Source: an uncultured SAR116 cluster alpha proteobacterium
Lineage (GTDB): Bacteria; Pseudomonadota; Alphaproteobacteria; Puniceispirillales; Puniceispirillaceae
Length of the DNA: 64,000 bases
Assembly (NCBI GenBank): GCA_902583715.1
Contig: CACHXC010000003.1
Coordinates: forward strand, 1 to 64,000
Direction: 5' to 3'
Part shown: positions 18,018-26,237 of the stretch, one piece after another
Position numbering within the stretch: position 1 is the stretch's first letter
Layout of the letters: the number at the start of each line of letters is the position of its first letter
Position numbers and translations under genes: made by a program
Notes under the pieces: generated by a model
Told to the model about the DNA's origin: nothing
What the model saw: only the letters and a program-made list of their open reading frames with translations
Database searches by the model: none

Positions 18018-20210
18018 ATGCCCTACAATAGCTACCGTGTTGATTTGATGGGTGCGGCAAAGCTGGAACCGTGTGGAACTGTTGAAGTTGACAGCTACCA
18101 GACATTTAAACTCACATACACCGCTGGGAAATTTGGCATTGATGATCAAGGTGGTCTCAAAATTGGTTTTCGTGGCCATTTTGATGGATCGCCCATTCAG
18201 TTTGAGGATCCGAAAGCACCGGGGTACACCACTGTTAAGGCGTCAAACGGGGCCAAGCTCGAAGTGTCATGGGAAACGCGCAGAAATATTCGGCCATGGA
18301 ACAAGTCGCTTTATGTCAGATGTTTAAGATTTTTATCTGAGGGTGATCAGATAGAAATTATTTTTGGTGATACTTCAAAAGGTGGGCCGGGGTGGTTGAT
18401 GCAAACATTTTGCGAGTCGGCTTTTACCTTTCAGATCACTGTTGATCCATTTGCAACACAAGATTTCATTGCTCTTAAAGACACTGATCACCCAACAATT
18501 AGTGTTGTGCCCACTCGGCCTGATCAATGGGTTGCTGTACTCCCCACATTGCGCCGGCCAGATGAACCATTTCGTTTATCTATCAAGTGCAATGATAAAT
18601 GGGGAAACCCATCAGATTTGGTTGACCAGACGGTCACATTAAAAGCTACGTCACCTGTCAAAAAATTACCTGAAACGGTAACTTTTAAAAATGGTGATTT
18701 TTGTAAAGTCATTGAAGGTCTCACTAGCAGTGAGTGTGATCATCTTGAAATTTATATTCTTAATGAAGACGGCGATGTTCTAACGAGTTCCAACACTCTG
18801 GTTATTCGTCCGTCTGAACGTCAGCATTTTTGGAGCGATATGCATGCGCAAAGTGGTGAGACAATTGGAGTTGGAACGGCAAGAGAGTATTTTGAATTTG
18901 CCCGCAACAAAGCGTTTGTTGATATAGCTGGTCACCAGGGGAATGATTTTCAGATAACGGATGCTTTTTGGGAACATCTGAATGAGCTTACAGCCGAATA
19001 TAACGAACCAAGCCGCTTTTTAACTATTCCAGGATATGAATGGTCGGGTAACACTGGTCTTGGCGGCGACCATAATGTTTGGTACCGCACTGAGGGTAGG
19101 CCCATTTATCGATCCAGCAGGGCACTGGTCGCAGACACAAGCATGCCAGAAAATGATGCCCACTCAGCAGTGGATATGATGACCAAACTCGAAAAAGAGG
19201 ATGCCATTGTAGTAGCTCATGTCGGTGGTCGATATGCGGATATAAAATACGCTCATGATGCTAAACTAGAACCCTCGGTTGAGGTGCATTCATCATGGGG
19301 AACTTTTGAGTGGATTTTAAATGATGCGTTTGACTGTGGTTATAAAATTGGCATTGTAGCATCAAGTGATGGTCACAAAGGGCGTCCTGGGTCAGAATTT
19401 CCGGGAAACAGCCAGTTTGGTTCATTTGGCGGTCTGACATGTCACCTTCTACCTGAACTAGACCGCGATCATTTCTTTTCTGCATTTAGAAGGAGGCAAC
19501 ATTACGCTACCACTGGTGCTCGTATTTTTATGGATGTAACTGCGCAGATCGACGAGACGGTGCATCAAATTGGTGAGATTACTCAAACCACATCTGACCA
19601 TGTCACATTGAATGTTGAAGTCATAGGCACGGCTCCATTGGAGCGTATCGATGTTTTTGATGGAAAAGATATAATTGAGACCATTCGTCCTTGGGACCTA
19701 TCCAATCAAATTGAACGATTGCGGATTACGTGTGCCGGCCAACATTATCGTGGGCGCGGTCGATTGGTCAAATGGGAAGTCGCGGCTCGGCTTGATGCTG
19801 GACAGATCAACAAATACAAGACCATAAATTTCTGGAATCCAAACAGACAGCCCAAACTCATCAGTGAGACCGAAATATCATGGGAAACTGTCACCACTGG
19901 TGGTGCGTCGGCAGTAGATTTGTGGCTGGATGGGTTTTCAGCTTCTGATAAGCTCTTCATTGAGACCAATCAGGGCAGCATGACAATAGATGCAAATAAA
20001 ATTGAAGTGGCTGGCGTCACCCAGGAATGTGGGGGGATGGACATACGACTGAACGTCCAGCAGTTGCCACAGAAGATGAGTGAGAAATATTTGTCTGTCA
20101 GCCGAGATCTGAAACTGACGCAAGGCACAGAAAGGCGCCTGTTTGTTCGAGTCACTCAGGAAGATGGGCATCAGGCGTGGACAAGCCCATTTTATATCTT
20201 ACGATCGTAA
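18018..20210 (+). CDS. Large PHP/DUF3604-like putative metal-dependent hydrolase
   Basis: A 730-residue protein. The N-terminal 270 residues look like beta-rich domains. A central part (about residues 275-520) resembles the DUF3604 branch of PHP metallo-hydrolases: FWSDMHAQSG replaces the usual GDLHNHSG, and AGHQGND, VVAHVGGRYAD and ASSDGHKGRPG supply further candidate metal-binding His/Asp residues. The C-terminal 200 residues are again beta-rich. The ATG at 18018 is used because GGAG lies 9 bases upstream; a TTG six bases earlier is too close to that site. It is divergent from the sulfatase and heads a run with the ThDP enzyme. The function is unknown; hydrolysis of an ester or phosphoester is only a guess. 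Confidence 0.7.
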   Translation: MPYNSYRVDLMGAAKLEPCGTVEVDSYQTFKLTYTAGKFGIDDQGGLKIGFRGHFDGSPIQFEDPKAPGYTTVKASNGAKLEVSWETRRNIRPWNKSLYVRCLRFLSEGDQIEIIFGDTSKGGPGWLMQTFCESAFTFQITVDPFATQDFIALKDTDHPTISVVPTRPDQWVAVLPTLRRPDEPFRLSIKCNDKWGNPSDLVDQTVTLKATSPVKKLPETVTFKNGDFCKVIEGLTSSECDHLEIYILNEDGDVLTSSNTLVIRPSERQHFWSDMHAQSGETIGVGTAREYFEFARNKAFVDIAGHQGNDFQITDAFWEHLNELTAEYNEPSRFLTIPGYEWSGNTGLGGDHNVWYRTEGRPIYRSSRALVADTSMPENDAHSAVDMMTKLEKEDAIVVAHVGGRYADIKYAHDAKLEPSVEVHSSWGTFEWILNDAFDCGYKIGIVASSDGHKGRPGSEFPGNSQFGSFGGLTCHLLPELDRDHFFSAFRRRQHYATTGARIFMDVTAQIDETVHQIGEITQTTSDHVTLNVEVIGTAPLERIDVFDGKDIIETIRPWDLSNQIERLRITCAGQHYRGRGRLVKWEVAARLDAGQINKYKTINFWNPNRQPKLISETEISWETVTTGGASAVDLWLDGFSASDKLFIETNQGSMTIDANKIEVAGVTQECGGMDIRLNVQQLPQKMSEKYLSVSRDLKLTQGTERRLFVRVTQEDGHQAWTSPFYILRS

Positions 20211-20296
20211 ACATGTCCTTTATCGTCAGCGTTAAAACCCTGCTAGAATATTAAAGATTGGCATCAAATATCAAATCATGCTCTTGAAAGTCTCCT

Positions 20297-21928
20297 ATGC
20301 AAAGATTTGAAATTATCGCGGATTTGTTTTGTCATCACGATGTTGAAGTGTGTTTTGCATTACTCGGTGATGCTAACATGCATTGGGCTGGCGCTATGCA
20401 TGAACGTGGCATCAAATTTATTTATACGCGGCATGAGCATGCTGCCGTTGCCGCTGCTGCAGCTTACACGCGGTCATCTGGAAAAATAGGCTGCGCTAGT
20501 GTGACTTGTGGTCCGGGACTGACGCAGATTATGACAATTCTGCCAATAGCGGTTCGTGCAAATATTCCGATAGTCATCTTCGCTGGCGAAGCACCATTGA
20601 GTAAGCCTTGGTACAATCAAATGATTGATCAAGTTCCATTTGTTGAGGCATGCGGTGCCAAATACTTCGCTTTACATGACCCAGATACCATTGTTGAGCA
20701 AATCAATAATGCCTTCAGACATGCGTCTGAAAGTTGGTCGCCGGTTGTGATTGGCGTACCATTTGATCTACAAAAGCAACTGCATCACGATCAGCAAAGA
20801 TTCATGCCGCCGAGGAGTTTGGTATTAGAAACTGGCTCCGACGTCATTTGCCCAAATGAGATTTCGATGGCCGCTGAAAAGATTGCTGTTGCTCAACGAC
20901 CTATCATCATTGCTGGACTTGGCGTAGTCAAATCTCGCGCTAAAGACGATTGCGTTGCTCTCGCGAAAAAAACTGGTGCATTGCTGTCTACCACTCTACC
21001 AGCAAAGGGACTGTTTCATGACCAACCCTTTTGCCTAGGTGTCGCTGGTGGGTATTCGACTGAGAAAGCCAAAACTATTTTTTCCAAGGCTGATTTAGTT
21101 CTTGGCATAGGTGCACGGCTTGCGTCGCATAGTTTCGACGGAGGGCAGCTTACTCCCGACGCTTTTGTAGTCCATCTAGACATTGCCCCGCAAACATACG
21201 TTCAAGGGCGGCACGCCGCAGATTTGCTGATTAAAGCCAATGCAAAACATGGTGCAAACGCTCTCATTAAAGCGCTTGAACGGAAAACGGGATGGCGTAC
21301 ACCAAAGATGCGACAGGCAACATCAGAGGCATTGGTTTTGCCTGATGATCGGAATACACCTGATGGTTTGCTTCACCCAATGGCGGTTATTAAGCAGCTT
21401 GCGGTTACGGTGCCTGCAACATGTCATATTGTTAATACATCAGGCCATTGCGCCTACTATGCTGCACAAATGAATAAACACCCTCAGAGCCATTACACTG
21501 TTATTAGAGAATTTGGTGCCATTGGGAACGGCACATCATTTGCCATTGGGGTCGCAACTGCTTTTCCTGATCGTCAGGTCATTCTGATTGATGGTGATGG
21601 TTCTTTACTGATGAATGTGCAGGAACTTGAGACCATAAAGCGGCACAATCTAAACATTTTAATAATTTGTCTGAACGATGGCGCCTATGGATCTGAGATA
21701 CACAAATTGCGTGCAGATAGCGCTCCCTTAGCCGGTTCACTATTCGGCCGGACTGACTTTGCGGCACTTGCCGAAGGTTTTGGTATTTCAGGTAAGCGGT
21801 TGACAAACCTCGCCGTTGTGCGTGATTTTTTTGAAGAATATCAGCTTTCGTCTGCGCCTACTGTCTGGGATGTGCCAATATCCGACCTGATAGCTTCACC
21901 CGTAATGAAAAAAGCGCACCACGTATAA
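20297..21928 (+). CDS. Thiamine diphosphate-binding protein (acetolactate synthase-like)
   Basis: A 543-residue ThDP-dependent enzyme with the standard three domains: the PYR domain with the activating Glu in TRHEHAAVAAAAAY near residue 50, a central domain (about 190-330) and the PP domain with the ThDP/Mg motif GDGSLLMN near 432 closing at NDGAYGSE. Relatives include acetolactate synthase, sulfoacetaldehyde acetyltransferase, benzoylformate and oxalyl-CoA decarboxylases. No residue set lets me choose among them. It follows the PHP-like gene by about 85 bases and precedes an enoyl-CoA hydratase, so it probably acts in the same catabolic route. Confidence 0.85.
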   Translation: MQRFEIIADLFCHHDVEVCFALLGDANMHWAGAMHERGIKFIYTRHEHAAVAAAAAYTRSSGKIGCASVTCGPGLTQIMTILPIAVRANIPIVIFAGEAPLSKPWYNQMIDQVPFVEACGAKYFALHDPDTIVEQINNAFRHASESWSPVVIGVPFDLQKQLHHDQQRFMPPRSLVLETGSDVICPNEISMAAEKIAVAQRPIIIAGLGVVKSRAKDDCVALAKKTGALLSTTLPAKGLFHDQPFCLGVAGGYSTEKAKTIFSKADLVLGIGARLASHSFDGGQLTPDAFVVHLDIAPQTYVQGRHAADLLIKANAKHGANALIKALERKTGWRTPKMRQATSEALVLPDDRNTPDGLLHPMAVIKQLAVTVPATCHIVNTSGHCAYYAAQMNKHPQSHYTVIREFGAIGNGTSFAIGVATAFPDRQVILIDGDGSLLMNVQELETIKRHNLNILIICLNDGAYGSEIHKLRADSAPLAGSLFGRTDFAALAEGFGISGKRLTNLAVVRDFFEEYQLSSAPTVWDVPISDLIASPVMKKAHHV

Positions 21929-21983
21929 CATTTTAAATCATAGGAACGCAGAAAAGCCCAAAACTTAGAAGAAAGGAAGAATT

Positions 21984-22799
21984 TTGCCCAAAGTTCAAAA
22001 ATTAAATTTATCAACCAACAAAATTTTGGCACAGATTTCAAATAACGTTGGGCATATTATTTTCAACAATCCGGAGCGACATAACGCGGTATCTTTGGAG
22101 ATGTGGGATGCTGTTGAGGAGGCATTAATTGCGTTTTCAAATGATGAAAATATACGCGTGATAATTCTCTCAGGGGCAGGTGGCAAATCTTTTGTTTCAG
22201 GCGCTGATATATCAAAATTTGACAGCGAGCGGGGGTCTAAAGAGGCGGTTGACCACTACAATGCTCGCATCAAGGTCGTGTATAACTTGATCGAAAATTT
22301 TGCTAAGCCAACAATCTCTATGATCAATGGTTATTGTATTGGCGGTGGGCTAAATTTGGCTTGCTGTACCGATTTACGTATTGTTTCGAAAAAATCCCAA
22401 TTTGCTATGCCAGCCGCCAAGTTGGCCTTAGGCTATCCTTTTGAGGCTGTAAACCGCTTGATCAATGCAGTTGGGTTGGCTGAAGCCAAATTATTGATGT
22501 TCACCGCTAAACGAATAGATGCTGAAACTGCGTTCAGGCTGGGCTTTGCACAGGAGGTGGTGGCCGAAGAGGCGCTTGAACACAGGGTCATGGAAGTTGC
22601 TGAAATGATTGCAGGCAATGCTCCTCTTACAGTGGCCGCTATGAAATTTATCTCCGTGCAAGCGATTAAGGCAGATCCAGAAAGCAGAGATTTGAAAACC
22701 TGTGATGAAATGGTGGAGGCGTGTTTCGCATCAAATGATTACAAAGAGGGTAGAAATGCATTCATGCAAAAGCGAAAGCCAAATTTTATAGGTAAATGA
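21984..22799 (+). CDS. Enoyl-CoA hydratase/isomerase family protein (TTG start)
   Basis: A 271-residue crotonase-fold protein. FNNPERHNAVSLEMW (near residue 30) and the oxyanion-hole segments SGADISKF (near 74) and GYCIGGGLNLACCTDLR (near 116) are typical. The start is a TTG preceded by AAAGGAAG. The first in-frame ATG would come only after the conserved N-terminal strand, so the TTG start is required. Hydratase, isomerase and decarboxylase members cannot be told apart here. The gene lies between the ThDP enzyme and the GalB-like gene. Confidence 0.86.
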   Translation: MPKVQKLNLSTNKILAQISNNVGHIIFNNPERHNAVSLEMWDAVEEALIAFSNDENIRVIILSGAGGKSFVSGADISKFDSERGSKEAVDHYNARIKVVYNLIENFAKPTISMINGYCIGGGLNLACCTDLRIVSKKSQFAMPAAKLALGYPFEAVNRLINAVGLAEAKLLMFTAKRIDAETAFRLGFAQEVVAEEALEHRVMEVAEMIAGNAPLTVAAMKFISVQAIKADPESRDLKTCDEMVEACFASNDYKEGRNAFMQKRKPNFIGK

Positions 22800-22884
22800 A
22801 CGAGACTCCTGTAATGCCGTATCTATCCTTGGGCACAAAACTCCGAGTTACCAGCAAACTTTTTCATTAATTGAGCGAGATAAA

Positions 22885-23613
22885 ATGGCAAAAAAATCTG
22901 CTTTGGTTATTTCGGCACATGCTGCTGATTTTGTCTGGCGTTGTGGAGGTGCAATCGCGCTTCATCAAAGTCTTGGTTATGAGGTCACAATAGTCTGCCT
23001 ATCATTCGGTGAGCGGGGTGAAAGTGGAAATTTATGGAAAACTGGAAAGTCTTTGGAGGAGATCAAGTCCATTCGTCGCCGTGAGGCCGAAAACGCTGCA
23101 TCTGCGTTGGAGGCGCATGATATACAATTCTATGATCTTGGTGATTACCCTCTGGTCGTAAATCAGGATGCAAAATTTCGTCTTGTCGATCTTATGCGCA
23201 ATGTTGACCCAGAATTTATAATGAGCCACTCACTCTATGACCCCTACAATGTGGATCACATGAATACTTCATCAATCGCTATTGAGTGCCGTATGATTGC
23301 CCAAGCTTGGGGCCACAATCCGGGTGAGCAGGTTTTGGGCTCTCCACAACTTTATTTGTTTGAACCGCACCAAACTGAGCAAATGGGATGGAAACCTGAT
23401 GTTTTTCTGAACATAACTGAGGTATGGGAAAAAAAACGGACCGCGTTAGAAATGATGGAAGGGCAGCATCATCTCTGGAAATACTATGAAAATGTTGCTG
23501 AAAACCGAGGAAATCACTTTCGCCGAAATTCAGGTGGTCAGTCAGGCGGCATTGACGCTCGCTACGCTGAAGCCTTTCAATCGGTATACCCAAGGACTGT
23601 TTTTTCATTGTAA
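22885..23613 (+). CDS. PIG-L/LmbE-fold protein, 4-oxalomesaconate hydratase (GalB)-like
   Basis: A 242-residue protein with the PIG-L (LmbE) fold. Deacetylases of this fold have A-H-P-D-D near the N-terminus; here the segment is S-A-H12-A-A-D15-F, so the catalytic Asp position is Ala while the metal-binding His and Asp remain. A second metal site segment SHSLYDPYNVDH is at residues 114-125. From memory of the family, this altered motif matches GalB, the zinc-dependent 4-oxalomesaconate hydratase of gallate and protocatechuate 4,5-cleavage pathways, rather than sugar deacetylases. The PrpF-family gene immediately downstream is what would be expected of GalD, the partner tautomerase. The aldolase of the pathway is not in the window. 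Confidence 0.65.
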   Translation: MAKKSALVISAHAADFVWRCGGAIALHQSLGYEVTIVCLSFGERGESGNLWKTGKSLEEIKSIRRREAENAASALEAHDIQFYDLGDYPLVVNQDAKFRLVDLMRNVDPEFIMSHSLYDPYNVDHMNTSSIAIECRMIAQAWGHNPGEQVLGSPQLYLFEPHQTEQMGWKPDVFLNITEVWEKKRTALEMMEGQHHLWKYYENVAENRGNHFRRNSGGQSGGIDARYAEAFQSVYPRTVFSL

Positions 23614-23654
23614 TATTCTTGGCCTGGGGCTTGATCTAACGAAAAGGATTGAAA

Positions 23655-24704
23655 ATGGGCAGTGGCATTCCCGCAATGTGGATGCGTGGTGGAACCTCTA
23701 AGGCGCTGTATTTCCGCCGCGAAGATTTACCCGATGATATTTGCAGTAGAGATCAGCTACTATTAAAGATCATGGGGTCACCTGATAAGCGTCAAATTGA
23801 CGGTGTTGGCGGATCTGACCCTCTAACTTCAAAGGTAGCCATTATTTCCTCCTCTGAAGATCCAGAGGCTGACATTGATTACCTATTTTTGCAGGTGGCT
23901 GTGGACAAAGCTGAAGTGAGCGGTAGTCAGGGGTGTGGAAATGTGTTAGCTGGCGTCGGGCCGTTCGCTATCGAACGCGGCCTTGTGAGGGCGGAGGCGC
24001 AAAAAACCACAGCAAGAATTCGTATGTGTAACACAGGTGAAGTTGCAGAAGTCATAATCTCAACGCCAGATGGCAAGGTATCTTATGATGGCAATGAGGC
24101 AATTGATGGCGTTCCTGGAACTTCTGCTAAAATCCAAATCTTCTTCTCGAATCTTGCTGGATCAAATTGCGGTTCATTGTTACCAACAGGTAACGTTACT
24201 GATATTCTTGACGGCCTAGAATGTACCTTGATTGACAATGGTATGCCTTGTGTGATGATCAAAGCCTCTGATTTTGGCGTCACTGGTCAGGAAAATCGTC
24301 ATGAATTGGAACTAAATACAGAAGTCAAATCAGCGATTGAGTCGATAAGACTGAAGGCTGGCAGCCTCATGGAGCTCGGCGATGTCACTAAAAAATCAGT
24401 GCCAAAAATGACCCTGGTTTCGGAGCCACTTAATGGAGGTTTACTAAATACAAGATCATTTATTCCCCACCGAGTGCATGCATCAATAGGAGTGTTCGCC
24501 GCTATTACTGTTGCTACTGCTTGTGTAATTCCAAATACAGTTGCTGCATCACTTGCGTCTCTGCCTGATGGAGGCATTTATAAAATTGAGCATCCAAGCG
24601 GGTGTACGAAGGTGCGATTGGATTTAGATGATAACGGCTTTATTGGACGAACAGGGATAATTCGAACCGCACGCAAATTGATGGATGGTACTGTTTATTC
24701 GTGA
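23655..24704 (+). CDS. PrpF-family isomerase (4-oxalomesaconate tautomerase GalD-like)
   Basis: A 349-residue PrpF-family protein. WMRGGTSKALYF near residue 8, the DGVGGSDPLTSKVAI segment near 46 and SQGCGNVLAGVG near 93 (candidate catalytic Cys) identify it. The ATG at 23655 follows AAAAGGA by 6 bases; a TTG two codons earlier is too close to that site. It lies 41 bases after the GalB-like gene, supporting an oxalomesaconate tautomerase role. Methylaconitate isomerase activity is the main alternative. It converges on the Mur-like regulator gene. Confidence 0.78.
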   Translation: MGSGIPAMWMRGGTSKALYFRREDLPDDICSRDQLLLKIMGSPDKRQIDGVGGSDPLTSKVAIISSSEDPEADIDYLFLQVAVDKAEVSGSQGCGNVLAGVGPFAIERGLVRAEAQKTTARIRMCNTGEVAEVIISTPDGKVSYDGNEAIDGVPGTSAKIQIFFSNLAGSNCGSLLPTGNVTDILDGLECTLIDNGMPCVMIKASDFGVTGQENRHELELNTEVKSAIESIRLKAGSLMELGDVTKKSVPKMTLVSEPLNGGLLNTRSFIPHRVHASIGVFAAITVATACVIPNTVAASLASLPDGGIYKIEHPSGCTKVRLDLDDNGFIGRTGIIRTARKLMDGTVYS

Positions 24705-24771
24705 AATTCACACAATTGTTTGTTTATTGAGTCTCTTTTAAGCTAGAAGGAACGATACGGACTGGCGGAAC

Positions 24772-25254
24772 CTAATAAACCTTGATTTCGTAACACCGGC
24801 AAGCCGTGCGGCCATGTTTGCGCCCATAAATTTCCAGTCGGTGTTCGGTGAGTTCAAACCCCATTTCGCTGGCTATTTCTTCTATCAGCTTTTGCAGTTG
24901 CTGGCTTTTAAATTCATGGATTTGGCCGGTTTCAACATCCATCAGATGGTCATGTTCTACACGACTGATTTCAAACCTTGCCTTGCCATCACCAACATCA
25001 AGTTTTTGGATGAGTTGATAATCTTCAAAAATACTCAGAGACCGGTATATTGACGCAATTGATATAGAGCTATCTTTTTCCTTGCACCGCAAATAGATCG
25101 TTTCGACATTGGGGTGATCGACCGCTTCTTCAAGCACAGTCGCCAGCAAATGACGCTGGCTGGTCATTCTGATCCCGGCATGCGTGCATTTTTGCGCGAA
25201 AGACATGTCACCTTTTATGCGTGCTTTTTTCCCGGCCATAGTTTCAAACACCAT
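24772..25254 (-). CDS. Fur-family transcriptional regulator (Mur-like)
   Basis: A 160-residue Fur-family protein. The winged-helix DNA-binding domain (residues about 20-95) contains RMTSQRHLLATVLEEA and a recognition segment ISIASIYRSLSIFED. The metal-sensing domain begins HDHLMDVETGQIHEF, in which the positions that hold Cys in gamma-proteobacterial Fur are Val/Glu/Thr. This Cys-less form is typical of alphaproteobacterial Mur, a manganese-responsive repressor, and of some iron sensors. The protein ends near YGRKHGRTACRCYEI. The gene is divergent from phyH, with a TGCAA-N7-TTGCA palindrome between them that may be its operator. Confidence 0.85.
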   Translation of the reverse strand: MVFETMAGKKARIKGDMSFAQKCTHAGIRMTSQRHLLATVLEEAVDHPNVETIYLRCKEKDSSISIASIYRSLSIFEDYQLIQKLDVGDGKARFEISRVEHDHLMDVETGQIHEFKSQQLQKLIEEIASEMGFELTEHRLEIYGRKHGRTACRCYEIKVY

Positions 25255-25293
25255 CTAGAGACGCTTTTTCATTGTTGCATCAAAACATAATTT

Positions 25294-25310
25294 TGCAAAA
25301 ATATATTGCA
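25294..25310. promoter_or_regulatory. Candidate Mur/Fur-type operator (TGCAA-N7-TTGCA)
   Basis: A perfect 5+5 inverted repeat TGCAA / TTGCA separated by seven AT bases, in the 120-base divergent gap between the Mur-like regulator and phyH. From memory, Mur-responsive sequences in rhizobia are TGCAA/TTGCA-type palindromes, so the site could serve autoregulation or control of phyH. A third TTGCA lies about 15 bases upstream (near 25275). Confidence 0.45.
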
Positions 25311-25374
25311 GCTTCATATGATCGGCCAAGGCTAATTGTAAGGTTGCCAAATTTATCACCTTGGAGGTGTCGCC

Positions 25375-26229
25375 ATGCTGTCAAAAGAACAGATCGAATT
25401 TTTCAATGCTAACGGTTATTTAGTGGTCGAAGATGCGGTCACGCCAGATCAATTAGATGCGTTAAGGCAAGATTTTGCCGGGTGGGTAGAGGAAAGCCGG
25501 GGCCATAATGAAGCGTGGGGAGAAATCATCAACGGCAAATCAAGATTTGATGTTGAGAAAGGGCATTGTGCTGCCACGCCTGCGTTGCGCCGGGTCAATG
25601 CACCGCATGAGGTGTCAGCTGCGTATTTTAACGTAATGGCCGATAGCAAGATGACCGATATGGTCGCTGATCTGATTGGCCCTGATGTCAAATTGCATCA
25701 CACAAAAATCAATTCAAAACTGCCCGGATCGGCAACAGCGGTGAAATGGCATCAGGACTTTCCCTTTACCCCGCATACCAATGATGATCTGATTACAGCG
25801 CTTTTAATGGTAGATGAGGTGAATACTGAAAATGGCCCCCTAGAAGTTTGGGCGGATACCCACAACGGAACCATCCACACATTATGGCATGATGGCCAGT
25901 TCACAGGTGCGGTGAGTAACGAAATTACCGAACAAGCGTTGCAAAAACGTACCATTTGCACGGGCAAGGCAGGCAGTGTTTGTTTGATGCATACGCGGCT
26001 TTTACATGGGTCAGCACCCAATCGGTCTGACGCATCACGGACACTTTTCATCTGCGTTTATAGTGCCGCTGATGCCATGCCTATTTCACCGTCACCCGTC
26101 CCTACCACGCATCAAGGGATGATCGTTCGAGGAGAAGATAAAGGCCTGGTGCGGTCAGTAGATTTTCATATACCCATGCCAAAATTGCCAGATGGTGCGT
26201 CTTTCTTTGATCAGCAGCAAAAAGGCTGA
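25375..26229 (+). CDS. Phytanoyl-CoA dioxygenase (PhyH) family protein
   Basis: A 284-residue non-haem Fe(II)/2-oxoglutarate-type oxygenase. The iron-binding triad is visible as H126-Q-D128 in KWHQDFPF and H211 in LLHGSAPNRS; R217 is placed to bind the 2-oxoglutarate carboxylate. The start has a good TTGGAGG site. It is followed after 8 bases by a Rieske oxygenase gene in the same direction, so the two formed an oxygenase operon. The substrate is unknown; ectoine-, carnitine- or betaine-like compounds are possibilities in marine bacteria. Confidence 0.85.
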   Translation: MLSKEQIEFFNANGYLVVEDAVTPDQLDALRQDFAGWVEESRGHNEAWGEIINGKSRFDVEKGHCAATPALRRVNAPHEVSAAYFNVMADSKMTDMVADLIGPDVKLHHTKINSKLPGSATAVKWHQDFPFTPHTNDDLITALLMVDEVNTENGPLEVWADTHNGTIHTLWHDGQFTGAVSNEITEQALQKRTICTGKAGSVCLMHTRLLHGSAPNRSDASRTLFICVYSAADAMPISPSPVPTTHQGMIVRGEDKGLVRSVDFHIPMPKLPDGASFFDQQQKG

Positions 26230-26237
26230 GGAAGGAT

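Noticed and set aside
22885-23613. Annotation as an N-acetylglucosamine-type PIG-L deacetylase
   Set aside because: The catalytic Asp of the AHPDD motif is replaced by Ala and the neighbour is a PrpF-family isomerase.
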